64,000 nucleotides of DNA from Exophiala sp. HKRS030 (lineage: Eukaryota; Ascomycota; Eurotiomycetes; Chaetothyriales; Herpotrichiellaceae), in assembly GCA_023897205.1 (NCBI GenBank), contig JAHWDD010000033.1:639714-703713 (forward strand), written 5' to 3'. Positions within the stretch are counted from its first letter, which is position 1; each line of letters opens with the position of its first letter. The notes below the pieces were generated by a model. It made no database searches. It was not told the origin of the DNA and saw only the letters and a program-made list of their open reading frames with translations. This document shows, in pieces, positions 46,497 through 58,500 of the stretch. The position numbers and the translations under genes are program-made.

Positions 46497-49400
46497 CTAC
46501 TTGAACAAAGCCAAGATTTCCTTCATATGCTTCTCTCTGACTTCCTGTTTACTCAATTGTTTGTGGTTTTGATTCATCGATACATCCGCCAACTGTTGCT
46601 TCTTCTTCTGAAGTTCAAAGATCTTGCGTTCAATACTGTCATCCATCTGATATCGCTTCACCAATACTTGCCGCGTCTGTCCGATTCGATAGATACGATC
46701 GACCGCCTGTGCTTCGGCGGCCGGATTCCACATGGGTTCCATGATGAAAGCCCTCGACGCAGACGTGAGATTGAGTCCTTGCCCAGCTGCTTTGATAGAT
46801 GCCAGCAGGATCCTGACATTGTTGTCTGTCGCCAATGCATCGAGTGCTTTTTTGCGATTGGGAAGTGACATTCTGCCATCGATCCGCACAAATGTGTGAC
46901 CATTGTCCCTGAGTGCCCGCTCGATCAAGTCCAGATGAGAAGTAAACTCGGAGAAGACGACACATTTCAGGGGTGATTCCCCTGCCTCTTCCAAAGGTTT
47001 ACTGTCTTCATTCATGGCTGCAATATCCTGAAGAAGTGCTTTTGTTTTGGTATGCGGGCCAGAATATGAATGAGATGTCAGATTTCCGCCCTCTGTCGTA
47101 TCCCCGTCCGGTTCTGCAATCGTGTCGGCTGGCGCGACTCGGATCTCCTGTGCAGTCAATCCACTAAACCCAACATATTGTGCGGATATCGTTCCTGAAC
47201 AGAAGGAGCACGAAACTGCAGCTTTGTCGTCCAGTCCATCAAAAGATGCCTTGATTGGATCAAAGCAATCCGCACACACAAGGTCAAAACATGGCAACAC
47301 ATAGCATCGGACTGCATCTTCTTCGTCAACCTCTCCTTGAGCAGTGTCACTGCTGATCTTCTTTCCACAGCTGAGACACTGATCTAAGCTTGCCTCGACC
47401 ATCAAACTCAACGACTCATAAGCCGCCGTTCTCGTAATGGTAGGGACTTTGGCTTCAGCATCAAGATCAATGGCCTCAGTAGCACTAATGCCTTGTAACC
47501 TCTGAAGGTCTTTCTCTTTGAGCAGATCTCGGCCGTGCGCGCAGATCAGCCTCAAGGTCATGATGCCCCTCAAAACATGGTGCTGAACACCACTGTTTTT
47601 CTCCATTGAGCTGGCCAACTCGCGAATCCGTAGATGAGCGACTTCCTTGAAGAAATCGTGCAGTCTCTTCTCTTGTGGGGAGAAACGGAGCACATCAACG
47701 TAGTCGTCTCGTTTCGGTAAGTCGATTCGATCTCGCAAGCGACGAAGTGTGAATGAGTCAACAAAGACACGTAATACCTTGAGAAATTGAGGGTCTCCGG
47801 ATTGTGCGGGTCCTCTTATATACTGATTGAATCGTGCAGGTGTGTCATATGGGTATAATCGAAGAAATCGCGTCAAAGAGCCAAGATCGTCCAGGCGATT
47901 CTGAATCGGCGTTCCCGTCAAGCACCATCTCCTATGTGCATGAAGGTTATAGATTGCTTGCGATTGTATGGCCTTGTGTTCTCGGATTGTATGTGCCTCA
48001 TCCAGAATGATTCGAAACCATTTCAGTTGGCTAAGAGGGCTGCCACTAGTGGCCCTACCAGAAAATTCCGACGCAACAACACCGTACGTCGTGATGATCA
48101 TCTCATAGTCGAGCAACTTTTGGGGATTCTTCTCACGGTTTTGTCCGTGGTGGACATAGAACTTCATGCTTTCGGGATTGACGTGCTGAGCAATTTGGTC
48201 CTCCCAATTCTTGACTGTACTGGTAGGACATACGATAAGAGTTGCTTTGCTGTGGGCGAGAGCCTTGTCCACGTCTTCATCACCCAACCTCTGGACTGGA
48301 TCATCCGCGAACTCTTGGGCCTCGTCGAGTGTGCTTCCAACAAGACTCAAGGCCTCCAGAGTTTTGCCCAAGCCCATGACATCAGCTAACAAGCCACCCA
48401 GAACTTGTTCCGGTTCCTCCTTCACCGTGATGCCGGTAACAACTTCACGGTAGATATTGTCGCCGTTAGCGCGTTTCCTCTTTCGCCATAGTGAAGAGTT
48501 CTCGGATTCTTCATCGCCAAATGTCCGACGTTTTTCATGTTGCAACATGAACGTCAGAGCCTGCTTTTGATGACTTAGAAGCGGAGTGATAATGACGGTG
48601 GAAGGTGGCTCGGTTTCCGCGATGGTCGCATGAGACTGGGCAAACGAGTCGAAGAGCTTCGACACGGCTTCAGTAGCTTCTTCGAGTGTCCTACTCTCGG
48701 AAACAACCTTTCCGTTATCATTGCCACGCGCTCGTGGCGCTGAAATGTTCTTGTTCACGTGAGGGTTGACGATTGGGATTCCTGGTTCTGGGGCAATAGG
48801 TGCACCAAGCCAGAAATTGTGCTGCCCGAGGACTTTTCCGACTCGTTCCACGTCGCCGCGTCTGCCGTAGACATTAAGTACCATTCGCAGAGTTTCGGAA
48901 CAAGGCTGATGTGGCCATTCGTCTGGTCTCTTCAAACGATTCGTGAGTCTTGCTTGTATTCTAAAGCCAGTCAATGCGTCCATTATGGGAGCTAAGACTT
49001 GGGCTAGGTCGGGATTGACGTTTCCAAAATCGAGGCCATGTGTATCACGAACTTTGATAATTGTATTTGGTGCGGCCTTCCGATCGAGAGAACATTTCAT
49101 GACCGGCCATTCATTGTCTCTACTGAATAATGCCTCGCCCTTGGGTTTAGGAACTCGATATGCATAGACCACAGTGTTAAGGCGGCCATAGCAGACTTCC
49201 TGGTTGATGTTGGACGATACAACCTGAACATCGTCGTCATCGACTTCGTCATCTGTGTTGGTGAGATCGACGAGAGTGTTCAACTTGGGGCATCCACATT
49301 CTTATCGGGATCGGGCCGCATGTAATCGGAAACAATGCCAGTGCCTTGATGACGAGTATGTGATTTGGAGGGTTTCGAAGGATCTATGTCGTCGCTTTTG

Positions 49401-49876
49401 GTCAGTTTGACCTTCTTCTGAGGGTACTCGGTTCGACGCTCAACTCCGTAAAGTCCTTCGAGCATTGACTTGGGTCCACTGCCTTCTCGGTTAAGAGTCG
49501 GCGAAGGATTGCTCATCTTTGATCGAGAGTCGTCTGAATAATGTAGAGGGCGAGTTGAAGGTTGCATATTAGCCGCGGCAGGTTTGTCCTTGCGAGAGCC
49601 TTTGGGGTTGAGAAGAGCTCGAGGATCGTACTGTTGTTGTTGTGATGGTTTAGTGCCACCTGAGGGAGCCGGGTGGTCTTTTGAAGAATTCATGCCATTG
49701 AGTGAAGACGTGACGTGGCTTGAATGAGATTGATCTGAGGAGTATGATTAGCAAATGAGATTGAGAGCATGTGAAGTAACTTGGATGTTGGTGTTGCTCA
49801 GCGAACAAGACTTACCGGCAGACTTTTTTGATTTGAGGGATTTGGGGTTCAAAAGGGCACGGGCATTAGAGGCCAT
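46497..49876 (-). CDS. RAD5/HLTF-like SNF2 helicase with RING finger, one apparent frameshift
   Basis: Exons 49876-49816 and 49734-46497 with an 81-base intron. The start is MASNARALLNPKSLKSKKSA; after the splice the same phrase recurs (YDPRALLNPKGSRKDK). The frame breaks at GGGG 49287-49290 (CCCC on the coding strand); one added C joins NVDAPK to LNTLVDL, giving 1099 residues with correct phase. An N-terminal HIRAN-like region (YGRLNTVVYAYR...) precedes the SNF2 ATPase: LADVMGLGKTLEA, ILDEAHTIRE, CLTGTPIQNRLDDL. A C3HC4-type RING (CLSCGKK...CYVLPCFDLVCADC...CSFC) is inserted before the helicase C half (IDGRMSLPNRKKAL, AAGQGLNL, AVDRIYRIGQTR). Proteins of this layout act in post-replication repair or chromatin turnover as ubiquitin ligases plus DNA translocases. 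Nuclear. Which fungal subgroup it belongs to is uncertain. Confidence 0.88.
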
Positions 49877-50877
49877 AGTGGAGGTTGAGCAATGATGAAG
49901 AGAAGGTCATCCAGTAGGAGATTGGGTGAAATTGACAAGGTCATCGAGGGAGAAGAGATCTAGATGTAGTGACAAGGCTCAGAGAATCGAGCATATGGTG
50001 GCAAACTTTTAAACGAGGCGACGATGTGGAAATCGTTCAGATGTGATGAACCAAATTGATCCAGCGGAGGGAGAATAAAACCAGAGAACAGATAGTGCAA
50101 TGTTACGATTGAAATAAAGAGAGAGACGCAGAACCGCGGGCGAGATAAGTGCAGACGATGATGGTGGAAGATGGATTGAGTTGTGTATGTCGGTGATGAA
50201 TGGTGAGTAGAGTCTTGATATCCTTTTCAAGTTTCACCAAACACTTGGGCACTTTCGCCACATTCACAGCCTTGGATCCAATTTTCGTGGTGGATGAACA
50301 ATCTCTGCCGCGTGGCCAGGTTCCTGGAAATCGCGATACATGTTTATGTGTGAAAAGGCATGAGTAACCAACTCCCACCGACGATGAAGTTAAGTTCGCC
50401 GTCGACGTCGAAGTAGGCAACAGTCACGTGACCAAACCGATCCAGGGCCGATGTTCGGCACAGGCTGAGGGTAATTTCCCCATCACAAGCAGATATTCTA
50501 CAACAAGTAGTATGATAGTATTTGCGAACTGAATGGTAATTATAAAGTAGCCAACAAGTGTCAGTAGTCTTCGTTCTCGCAGATATCCCGTGCACATGGA
50601 TAGACCCTGCTAATGTCGACTTGTCTCGTGGTCTGATCAACAATGTTGTTTTCAAATTCTATAACCCTCGGTAGATCGTATAGACCACATGCCAATTGTT
50701 TCCATAGTGTGTCTTCTAATATAATCGTTCCTCGGGCAAAAGAAGACTCAATTCCTTGAGAGCCGGCATGGTTTTCTCTGATGTTCGTCAATCATGGTCA
50801 CATTTCGCAGGGTCAGTATTGTACTATGACTATACAAACGACCACCACAATGAGTGTGGTGTATGATGCAAAGAATT
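49877..50877. other. Intergenic, helicase promoter side
   Basis: About 1 kb between two minus-strand genes. Only unrelated short frames; no repeat or RNA gene noticed. Confidence 0.45.
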
Positions 50878-51590
50878 TCAAGATGAATCGGCATCAGGGG
50901 CTCGCGAACCCACCATCCAATCCTCTAAACATAGCCATTCACTCCATGTCTTTTCGGCGGCTTCGATTTCCCCATCGGTTGGATCGTAGAGGGGTCGCAT
51001 GAAGGGGACAGTTTCGAATGGTAGCATATCGTAAGCACTCTTGACGGCGGCCCAACCACCACTTTTGGCAGCAAACAGGTAATTGCGTCGTTCTTGTTCT
51101 CTTTGCGGACCCACTCCCGCCTTCCAGTCATCTCCGAAGAAGCCATGCAAAACCTGAGGGACATCCATTCCGGTGACGACCAAACGTCTCAAGTAAGGAA
51201 TCAGAGAGACGGCAGATGCAGCGGCAAGGTCTGTTGATGAAGAAGCAGATCTGTGGGGATCCTTGTCGTGCCTAGGCTTGTTGGATCGAGAACCAACCGA
51301 GCTAAAAACAGGAGAAGGCAACCTCTGGAAGGGTAAGAGGATATTGATGAATGAGGCAAATGCCTGAACAAGAGGCTCATGTTGAGCATGATCTAGGAAA
51401 AAGCGTTGACAACTCTGGTATTTTGGAAACCATGATATGATGTCAAATTGTGGGCCATCCGGGCCTTTCCATTTCCGTGTCCACGGGCAGAGCTTTCTGA
51501 AGGACTGTTGACGCCGGTGAAGCTGGTGTCTCTCAGGGATGACCTGGCTGGACCAAAATTGTCCTCGGATGAGGATGAAGAGAAGGCCAT
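50878..51590 (-). CDS. Conserved ascomycete protein of unknown function, one apparent frameshift
   Basis: Two overlapping open frames form one conserved protein. The first starts at the ATG at 51590 and is a Ser-rich leader (MAFSSSSSEDNFGPARSS). The second carries the conserved part: KGPDGPQFDIISWFPKYQSC, FFLDHAQHEPLVQAFASFIN, SLIPYLRRLVVTGMDVPQ, LHGFFGDDWKAGVGP, RRNYLFAAKSGGWAAVKSAY and WSEWLCLEDWMVG. Adding one base to the A run on the coding strand at 51472-51474 joins them through HGKWKGPDG into 237 residues. I know similar proteins from other moulds but no reliable function. No signal peptide or membrane segment. A single exon. The G-rich hexamer repeat at 51743-51765 lies about 150 bases upstream. 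Confidence 0.65.
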
Positions 51591-53453
51591 TGTGGAATGG
51601 ATATGATTGGATGATTAGATGATTGACATGGACCGCCCGAGCTAATTAAAATGAGAGTTTATTTTATCAGATATGCACAAGCCGATCGTAGGACAGGTCG
51701 ATCCAAGCATGTTGAGAATGATGGCATAGTCAATGACAATGCGTGAGGGTGAGGGTGAGGGTGATAGTGAGTGTGAGGGTAGTGGTAAGGTTGATGGTTG
51801 AGGTAAAGTGAGAAGATGAGAATGTGATAACGTTTAGGGTCAAATGCTCAACAGGATCGGTTTGTGTTTGCTGGGTGGGTTTATGCCATGAGCCGAGCGA
51901 GTAAAAGATGAAATGTGTTTTGTAATGATATGATGGATGATTGTAATGGTTTCATGAAGCGGTGAAGAAGTCCCAGTCTGCCAACTGTTGCCTCCCTGGA
52001 TGGAACCTGTTCTCTGGGTAGGTTTGTACGAGTTGACAGACGATTGTAACTTTAGAGTTGAGGTGGAGGAGGGGAATGAAATTGAAGTCAGAGGATGATG
52101 TATCGGATATGAAAAGGAAGTTCAACCACTCGGTGAGTAGTGAGGGAGTTAAGTGTCGTAGATCTTTGCTTGGTGGCGTGGGGCATGTTTGGATGAATTA
52201 TGAAGTTTGGGTGGAATTGGAATCAGAATTCACGAATTGGATTGTGGGTGACAAGTCTCGTGTACCTAAGAGGTACCTGGATTATTATGTGGCTTTCCGT
52301 AGGTGTTTAGGTTTCTCTCATGTACCTGTGTACCAATGATACTGCTTTGGAATTTCTAGATCGGCGATCGTCTTTGGTTGCATGCAGGTGGTAGGCGGCA
52401 GGTGGCAGGTGGCATTGTACTGTACGTACTGCTGCGTACGTGACTGTGATTGACGGATTGCATACGAGGTACCGAGATTCCCAGGTACGCCGCACTCAAT
52501 TACTATGCACAGTGCCTAGGTAGGAAGTACTCCGTAGGGAGTAACAAGGATAGGTCGATTGTAGCCTGGAGCCTAGAGCCAAGAACGTAAAGCCTAAGGC
52601 CCTAGAACTCAGAGGCTCAAGGTAATATTCGGTACTTTATAGGCAAAAAGCGACAAAGCCAATACCTGCCCGTAGGCCCGTACAGTACAGGTGCCGTAGG
52701 TGTTGCGCATGCACAAAATCCCGGCGTTCCCAGCCGGAGCCAATCCACGTGCCCCAACCAATCCCTGGAGCCTCATCAGCGGAACTTTTAACTGGAGGTC
52801 CCTCTAACTAAGGTACTCTACTCCTTCTTAACTAGCGGCTGCCTACCTGGAAGTGGTTACTAAGTACTGTCTAACTACCTAGCAAGTACTAGCACGTACT
52901 AGCAAGTACTGGCTGTTAAATGTACCGAGTTAGAGTCGCTTTTACTCAATCATCGACAGCCTCGTCAGCCTCGTCAGCTTCTTCGTCGCCTCCAGCCCAT
53001 ATAGCACGTGAGCGAATGACAATAATCTACACGTTTGTCAACTTGGGTCCTCTTTGACCATCTGGATTATCACATTCAATGACCTACTATGCATCATGAA
53101 CCTTCGGCATATCAACTTGCGACACCCGGGCCATGAAATGTACCGAGCAGCCTTAGGTTGGTCACGTTGTTGTGAACTTTTTGTCAACTGTGCTCGTCCG
53201 TGTCCACAATTCAAGCCGCCGACGTCGTTGTCGTAATGTCAAATTCTCCGACCCTCCAACGTCAGCGTCAAGTCCATGTCAACAACAACATCAAACCTCA
53301 AACACCAACTCCACCACCACCACCAATACCAACACCGATAATACCGACAAATCTTCATCCAAAGTCGACACTCACTCTCTAACCAAAGCCTTCCCGTCCT
53401 TCTTCACATCTTCTTTCGTCCTGCCCTCTCCCCCACTTTGATTCCATCTCATC
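51591..53453. other. Intergenic, divergent, low-complexity
   Basis: Lies between divergent genes. Contains the GAGGGT repeat near 51743, GT/AG-rich minus-strand-leader-like DNA to 52340, and at 52430-52930 many copies of AGTACT, ACCTAGG and CGTAC words plus one TACTCCGTA at 52528. No supported gene. Confidence 0.5.
51743..51765 (+). repeat. GTGAGG hexamer repeat with G-quadruplex potential
   Basis: Three tandem GTGAGGGT-type units followed after about 15 bases by a fourth GAGGG; four GGG tracts on the plus strand within about 35 bases. It sits upstream of the conserved minus-strand gene ending at 51590. Confidence 0.7.
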
Positions 53454-54560
53454 ATGCATGTCCCTCTCACCCACCTAGCATTATTCTCTCTGCCCTGCTG
53501 GCGCATTGTCAAGATGACATCGACACTGTCCCTCTGGCATCTCGCCAACATTGGATTCGTCGATCCATCGATGCCCTCGCCGAACTGACCGGTTCTCCCT
53601 GTCCTTTCGAAGCCTTTGGCTCCGCCATTGTCAACCATACAGACACCACAACCTCGGAACATGGTCAGCTGATCTGTATCGGTGCTAATTCCATCGTCAA
53701 GCAGGGCAATCCCACCTTACATGGTACAATTCCCCCGTTTCTCAATTGACCTCCGAATCATTCCAACTCGACATCTTCTCTTCTACTTTGACCACTCGTG
53801 CTGATTCTACCCCTAGGCGAGATCGCCGCTATCAACAATTGCTCTCAGATCTTGGCAGCAGAGCCATATAGTCTCACGGGCCCCGAAGCCCTCGCAGCAT
53901 TTCATGGACTAAGTCTATATACTACAGCCGAAGCATGTCCAATGGTATGTATCCAACATGACATCACTATCAAACCCACCCACGCTTGTCACCTCGATCC
54001 CATCAAACATACGAGACACCTCAACCTCCCCTCCCCAGTCCATCTCTACACCAGCATTCCCCCCCCCGCCCCGGCTTTGCTAACCACGCTCTCCATGCAT
54101 CCAGTGCGCGACCGCGATCCGCTGGGCGGGCTTCAAAGACTACGTGTACGCGACATCGGCCAAAACGCTGATCAAGCAATCCTGGCCACAACTCTCACTA
54201 ACGTCGAGCGAAATCTTTGAAAAATCCACCAACCTGCCCACCAAGACACGCATTGTCGCCGACGTGCTAGCCGACGAAACCGACCCACTGTTTGCCTGGC
54301 AATTCACCAACGGCGGCGGGCCATGTCCACCGGGCTGCCGCAAAGCGCGAGCCGATGAAGCAGACGCGAGCAGTGTCGCGGGAGTCGGGACGGCCGCCGC
54401 TGGTCGAACGTGTGTGCCGGGCGCCAAGAGCGAAGAGGACGGTCTTGCAGGGGAAATCGCCGACGAAGTCGTCGCCGGCGCGGCAAAGGGCGTAGCGGGC
54501 TTCTGGTCCGGAGTCTTCAAGTTGTTCCAAGTCGCCGCGCCGATTGGCGATGAGTTGTGA
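53454..54560 (+). CDS. Probably secreted cytidine/CMP deaminase-fold protein, one apparent frameshift
   Basis: Exons 53454-53723, 53817-53944 and 54105-54560 (introns of 93 and 160 bases, the second with a GCTAAC branch). One base is missing at CCC 53493-53495; adding it turns the ATG-started leader into MHVPLTHLALFSLPLLAHCQ, a typical signal peptide, and gives 284 residues in frame. The zinc site of the deaminase fold is clear: HGE at residues 90-92 (His ligand, Glu proton shuttle) and ACPMCATAIRW with ligands Cys131 and Cys134, both motifs formed or flanked by splice junctions. The core also shows SPCPFEAFGSAIVNHTDTTT and AAFHGLSLYTTAEACPM. The last 100 residues are family-specific and end in an Ala/Gly/Val-rich segment. 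Substrate unknown; relatives include guanine, cytosine and tRNA adenosine deaminases. Confidence 0.78.
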
Positions 54561-55589
54561 AAGATCCTGAGACCCAAGGAGGGAGGATTGCGGCTTGGAT
54601 GAGGCCAGACAGGTCAGCAGGGGTCAAGAGGATTAAGCCACGTCTGTCTCATCTCACCTGTTCTGCTAGACTGTATACCCTCGACTGCAACATCGAACAG
54701 TACCTTATGGGATCGGTCGTAGACGGCAGAAATATATATCTAGTCTCCTATACCATTACCGAGACGCTCTAGAAGTTACAAAGAACCCGCCTCTGATCTT
54801 AATCCCTCGCCTCCGGCCCCAAATCGCCGTTCTGCAAGTTATTGGTGGATATCAAGTTGAAAACAATGTCTAGCGAACACATAGGATAATTAAGGATAAT
54901 AGCTGGCTGGCTAGAAATAGATTTTTGTGGGTATCGATTTATCTATCTATCTACACATACATAGATAGATAGATATAGATAGATAGATAGATATGTCTTT
55001 ACATACATATGTAGATATAGGTATATGTACGGAGTTAGATATCAATATCTAGATTTCGATCTCGAGCACGCTACCTCGGTACCTCCTATCTAGGCATCTA
55101 TCTATCTAGGGTACGTTGGTATTGTATGAAAGTGGCCAGAGGAAAAACAAGAACAAGAACAGAAAGGGGTATGTATGGTCACAGCAAAGTGATTATATGG
55201 AGATGGAATCCATGATCAAGACAATTTCCCTCCAACAGGCTTGCGCCCTTTATAACCTGTCCGTGTGTAACCTTCCTTCCTTCCTTACATAGAAGAAAAT
55301 AAAAATCCCGCTCCAGTGGTGGTATATAAACTCCCTCAATTTTGATCCGTAAAAATCCCACAGAACTCCTGGACAGTCGTTATAATGCAAAATTGTCGCC
55401 GGCCAAAGTTTTTTGGGCTAATTTGCCGGTGCAACGAGAAAACGCCTGGTTCTGTTGCCAACTTCGAGGGTCGTTCTGTCATCCTTTGATGCCCACTTGA
55501 ATCTTTTCTTGGTATTCGTGCCTGTGTACATCGTACAAATTATGATACCACGTGCGCTCAATCAGGGTTTTGGTGGTTAGAAATCAAAT
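54561..55589. other. Convergent intergenic region with GATA microsatellite
   Basis: Between the deaminase and ApsA 3' ends. Rich in ATCT/AGAT words; see the repeat at 54940. No gene supported. Confidence 0.5.
54940..54994. repeat. TATC/GATA inverted microsatellite
   Basis: A run of TATC units (54940-54951) followed after about 9 bases by GATA units (54961-54994). The two halves are complementary and could form a long hairpin. Further TATC units occur near 55095. Confidence 0.9.
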
Positions 55590-58500
55590 CTAAAATCCAC
55601 GCCATGGATCTCTAGATTCATTGCTTCCTCGAGTTGAAGAAGCCGCCATCATTTCGCTGTGAAGTAGGGAATCTACGGGACTAATACTGTCCCTTCCCTG
55701 CTCAAAACCCCAGTAACCCATGTCTTTCCTTTTGGATTGACCTCTCAAGAAATTGAATGAGGGTCGGCTCGAAGAAGTCGATTGTTTTCCTTCGATAAAG
55801 GCATCCATTCTCATGGTTGCCGTTTGATTTTCCAGCAAGATGGCTGGAAGTGATGGCCGACCTGAGGCACTTGCTTCGCTGCCTCTTCGACTGCTTACAA
55901 TACTTTGCATGCCGAGGCTGGGCGTGTAAAATCCTCGATCTGAAGAGTAGACTGCGGTTGATTGAATGCTGTGTGAGTAGGTTGAACCTGGCCCTGGTAG
56001 GCTAGGGGTAGGATCCTTTGCGGAAAAGGTTCGAAAGGAACTCGGAGGCGCTCTGGGAGCGGTATTGCTCCGTTTGCGAGCATGTCGAGGAATTGTAGGT
56101 GGTAAAGCAGGATCCGTTGTTGGATCATAGAAATCCCCAGTTGGTGGTCTAGAATCTTGGACGGGAAGTGATCCATCAGTCGTAAAAGATCGATGTCCAT
56201 AACCTGTTCCAGTCCTTACGGCATTCTTAGCCACTCGAATCGAATCTCGAATAGGTCGACGTCGGAATGATCCAGCAAGTGAAGGTAGAGGTTGCGCACC
56301 ATCATTTTCAGGTGGAGGAGGAAGAGGAACGGCAGTCAATTCGTTAACGCTCAACGGCGAATGGGATAGGAATGAAAGCGCTGTCAGCCAAACATAATGT
56401 CTTTCTTGAGAGGTTGCTGTGAATTTCAGCGCTCTTTGCGGAGTGAGAATGAGAATTGACCGGTTGAAATGCGGGCCAATAATCGATCCTTTAGGCATGG
56501 GATTGTCGTCTTTGACGTCGAGAACTGATTTAATGGTCACTGTAAAGTAGTCAGTTTGTATCTTAGCTCCAAACGCTGAAAAAAACTTACATTTCCGGCC
56601 AGTCTTCCCCATCAACGCCGTACCCGAAGTTGGCTGTTTGCTACTCCACATGACTGCACGTTCATATGGAGCAAGCCAGACCCATCGCTTATGACGAACA
56701 CCATTGTTGGTGACACTTTGAGAGATTTCTTCGACGCTCTTGCTGGCATCCCAATCCGACTTATCGGTCACTCCGAATGATTTCCGTCTTCTCACATATT
56801 TGAACATCCACTCGCCCACCATTGTTTGGGCAATCGAATCAACAACCGAAGTCTGATGCATTGAAACCGCATCGGAATTCGTCTTTGTGTGTGTTCCTCT
56901 GCGGTTCGGCCCAGTGGCAACGGACGGTCTAGGAGCACTTGCTTCTCGTGGATTGGAATAGGGCTCTGCTAAGAAGGGCAACTGTACTGTAGCAGGCATC
57001 TGGAAGCTGGGCATTTCCGGAACTATTGAAACACGTGGATCAACCGGAGGTGATCGACTGCGAGCACGACGAGCTTGAGAATGTGGTGAAATGGCCGGCC
57101 CAGATCTAGCTTTTCTCAACAGAGGTTTGGCAGCCTTGTTTCTGGGACGTTTCGTTGGTGAGGCATCCCTGCTTCCAGGTGAACTTCTGCCGCCTTCACT
57201 GACTGATTTCCCAACACGAGCAGAACTGTACCGTAATGGGACAGGGAATGGAGGAGGGTTAGCACTGTCGTGAGAACCGGTGGTCGATTGCGAATGGGAA
57301 GAATGATGAACTGCCGTGCCGCTGGAAATGAGTGCTGCGCGCCGCATGTTGCTTCCTTTGGTGGAGGGTACACGCTTGAGTTTCGTGCTGATAGTCTGTC
57401 GTTGATGAGGGCCTCGTGGATGTATCCGTGATTGGAACAAAATGGCCTTCATTTCTGGGGAAGACTGTCCTCTGAAAGCCGAAGATTGTCGAGAGCGGCA
57501 GCTTCACCAGCATTGACGGCCGCTTTCTCACCAATGTCCTCTAACAAGGGATCATGCGACACCATCTTGCCTGATCTGAGTACAAACTTTGCAGTAGGAC
57601 GGCTGAATATGTCGTCTTCGTGAAACGTATCATCCTCGTCAAAAATGTCATCTCGATTTTCGCCATCATTGTCGAACCCGGCAAACAAACTACTTGACCT
57701 GATAGGACGTGGCATGTTGGGAGCAAAATCTCTCGTCAGTGGTCCTCCGTCATTTATAGGGGGCGCTTTCGACGGTCCTGGCATTGAACGTCGGGAAGTA
57801 AACATGGAATTTGCAGGGGAAGTCTTTGCTCGGGCTATTGGAGGTGGTATAGCTCTCGAGGACAATGGTGGACGGAAATGGTTCCACAATGGAGCAGGTG
57901 GCATCTCGGACGGTGGGACAATGGCTCTTTTATCAACACGAATTTCTTCGGTTTGCATTGAACTAGATGAGTAGCCCAAAAGTGACTGAACGAGAACCTG
58001 GGTAGCCGCATTTCTGGTCCTGGGTGGTAACACAACGTTAGTTTCAGGAGTGGCAGGTCGCGAAGCGGGAGGGATGATCGCGATCAAGGGAACTCTCAAA
58101 TCGAGCGTTTCCTCGCTACCCGTATATTTGTGGCCATTCTTTTCGGTGGTGGTGGAAATTGATTCTGTCTGTGTTCCCACGGTGGCGGTCTCGTTGATCT
58201 CTAGGGCGCTCTCTGGAATGGTAGGCAACACATTTTCATGTTTTTCGGGCGTCAATGGGGGGCTGGGGAGTGCTTCCACTGTTTGGCAGGCAGAAGAAAC
58301 CATGATAGGACGGTTTTGCGACCAAGGAAAGTCAATGCCATCGACTGGGCTGATGGGACTTGGACTGATGGCAACTTGTCGGGTCGTCGTGGTCTGAATG
58401 TCGGCAGGCCTATGCCCATTCAATTTTTTCTCCGTTTCCAGCACTGGCCACGGGGATGGAGGGGGAGAAAATTGAATGGCAGTGTCGACATATCTCACGC

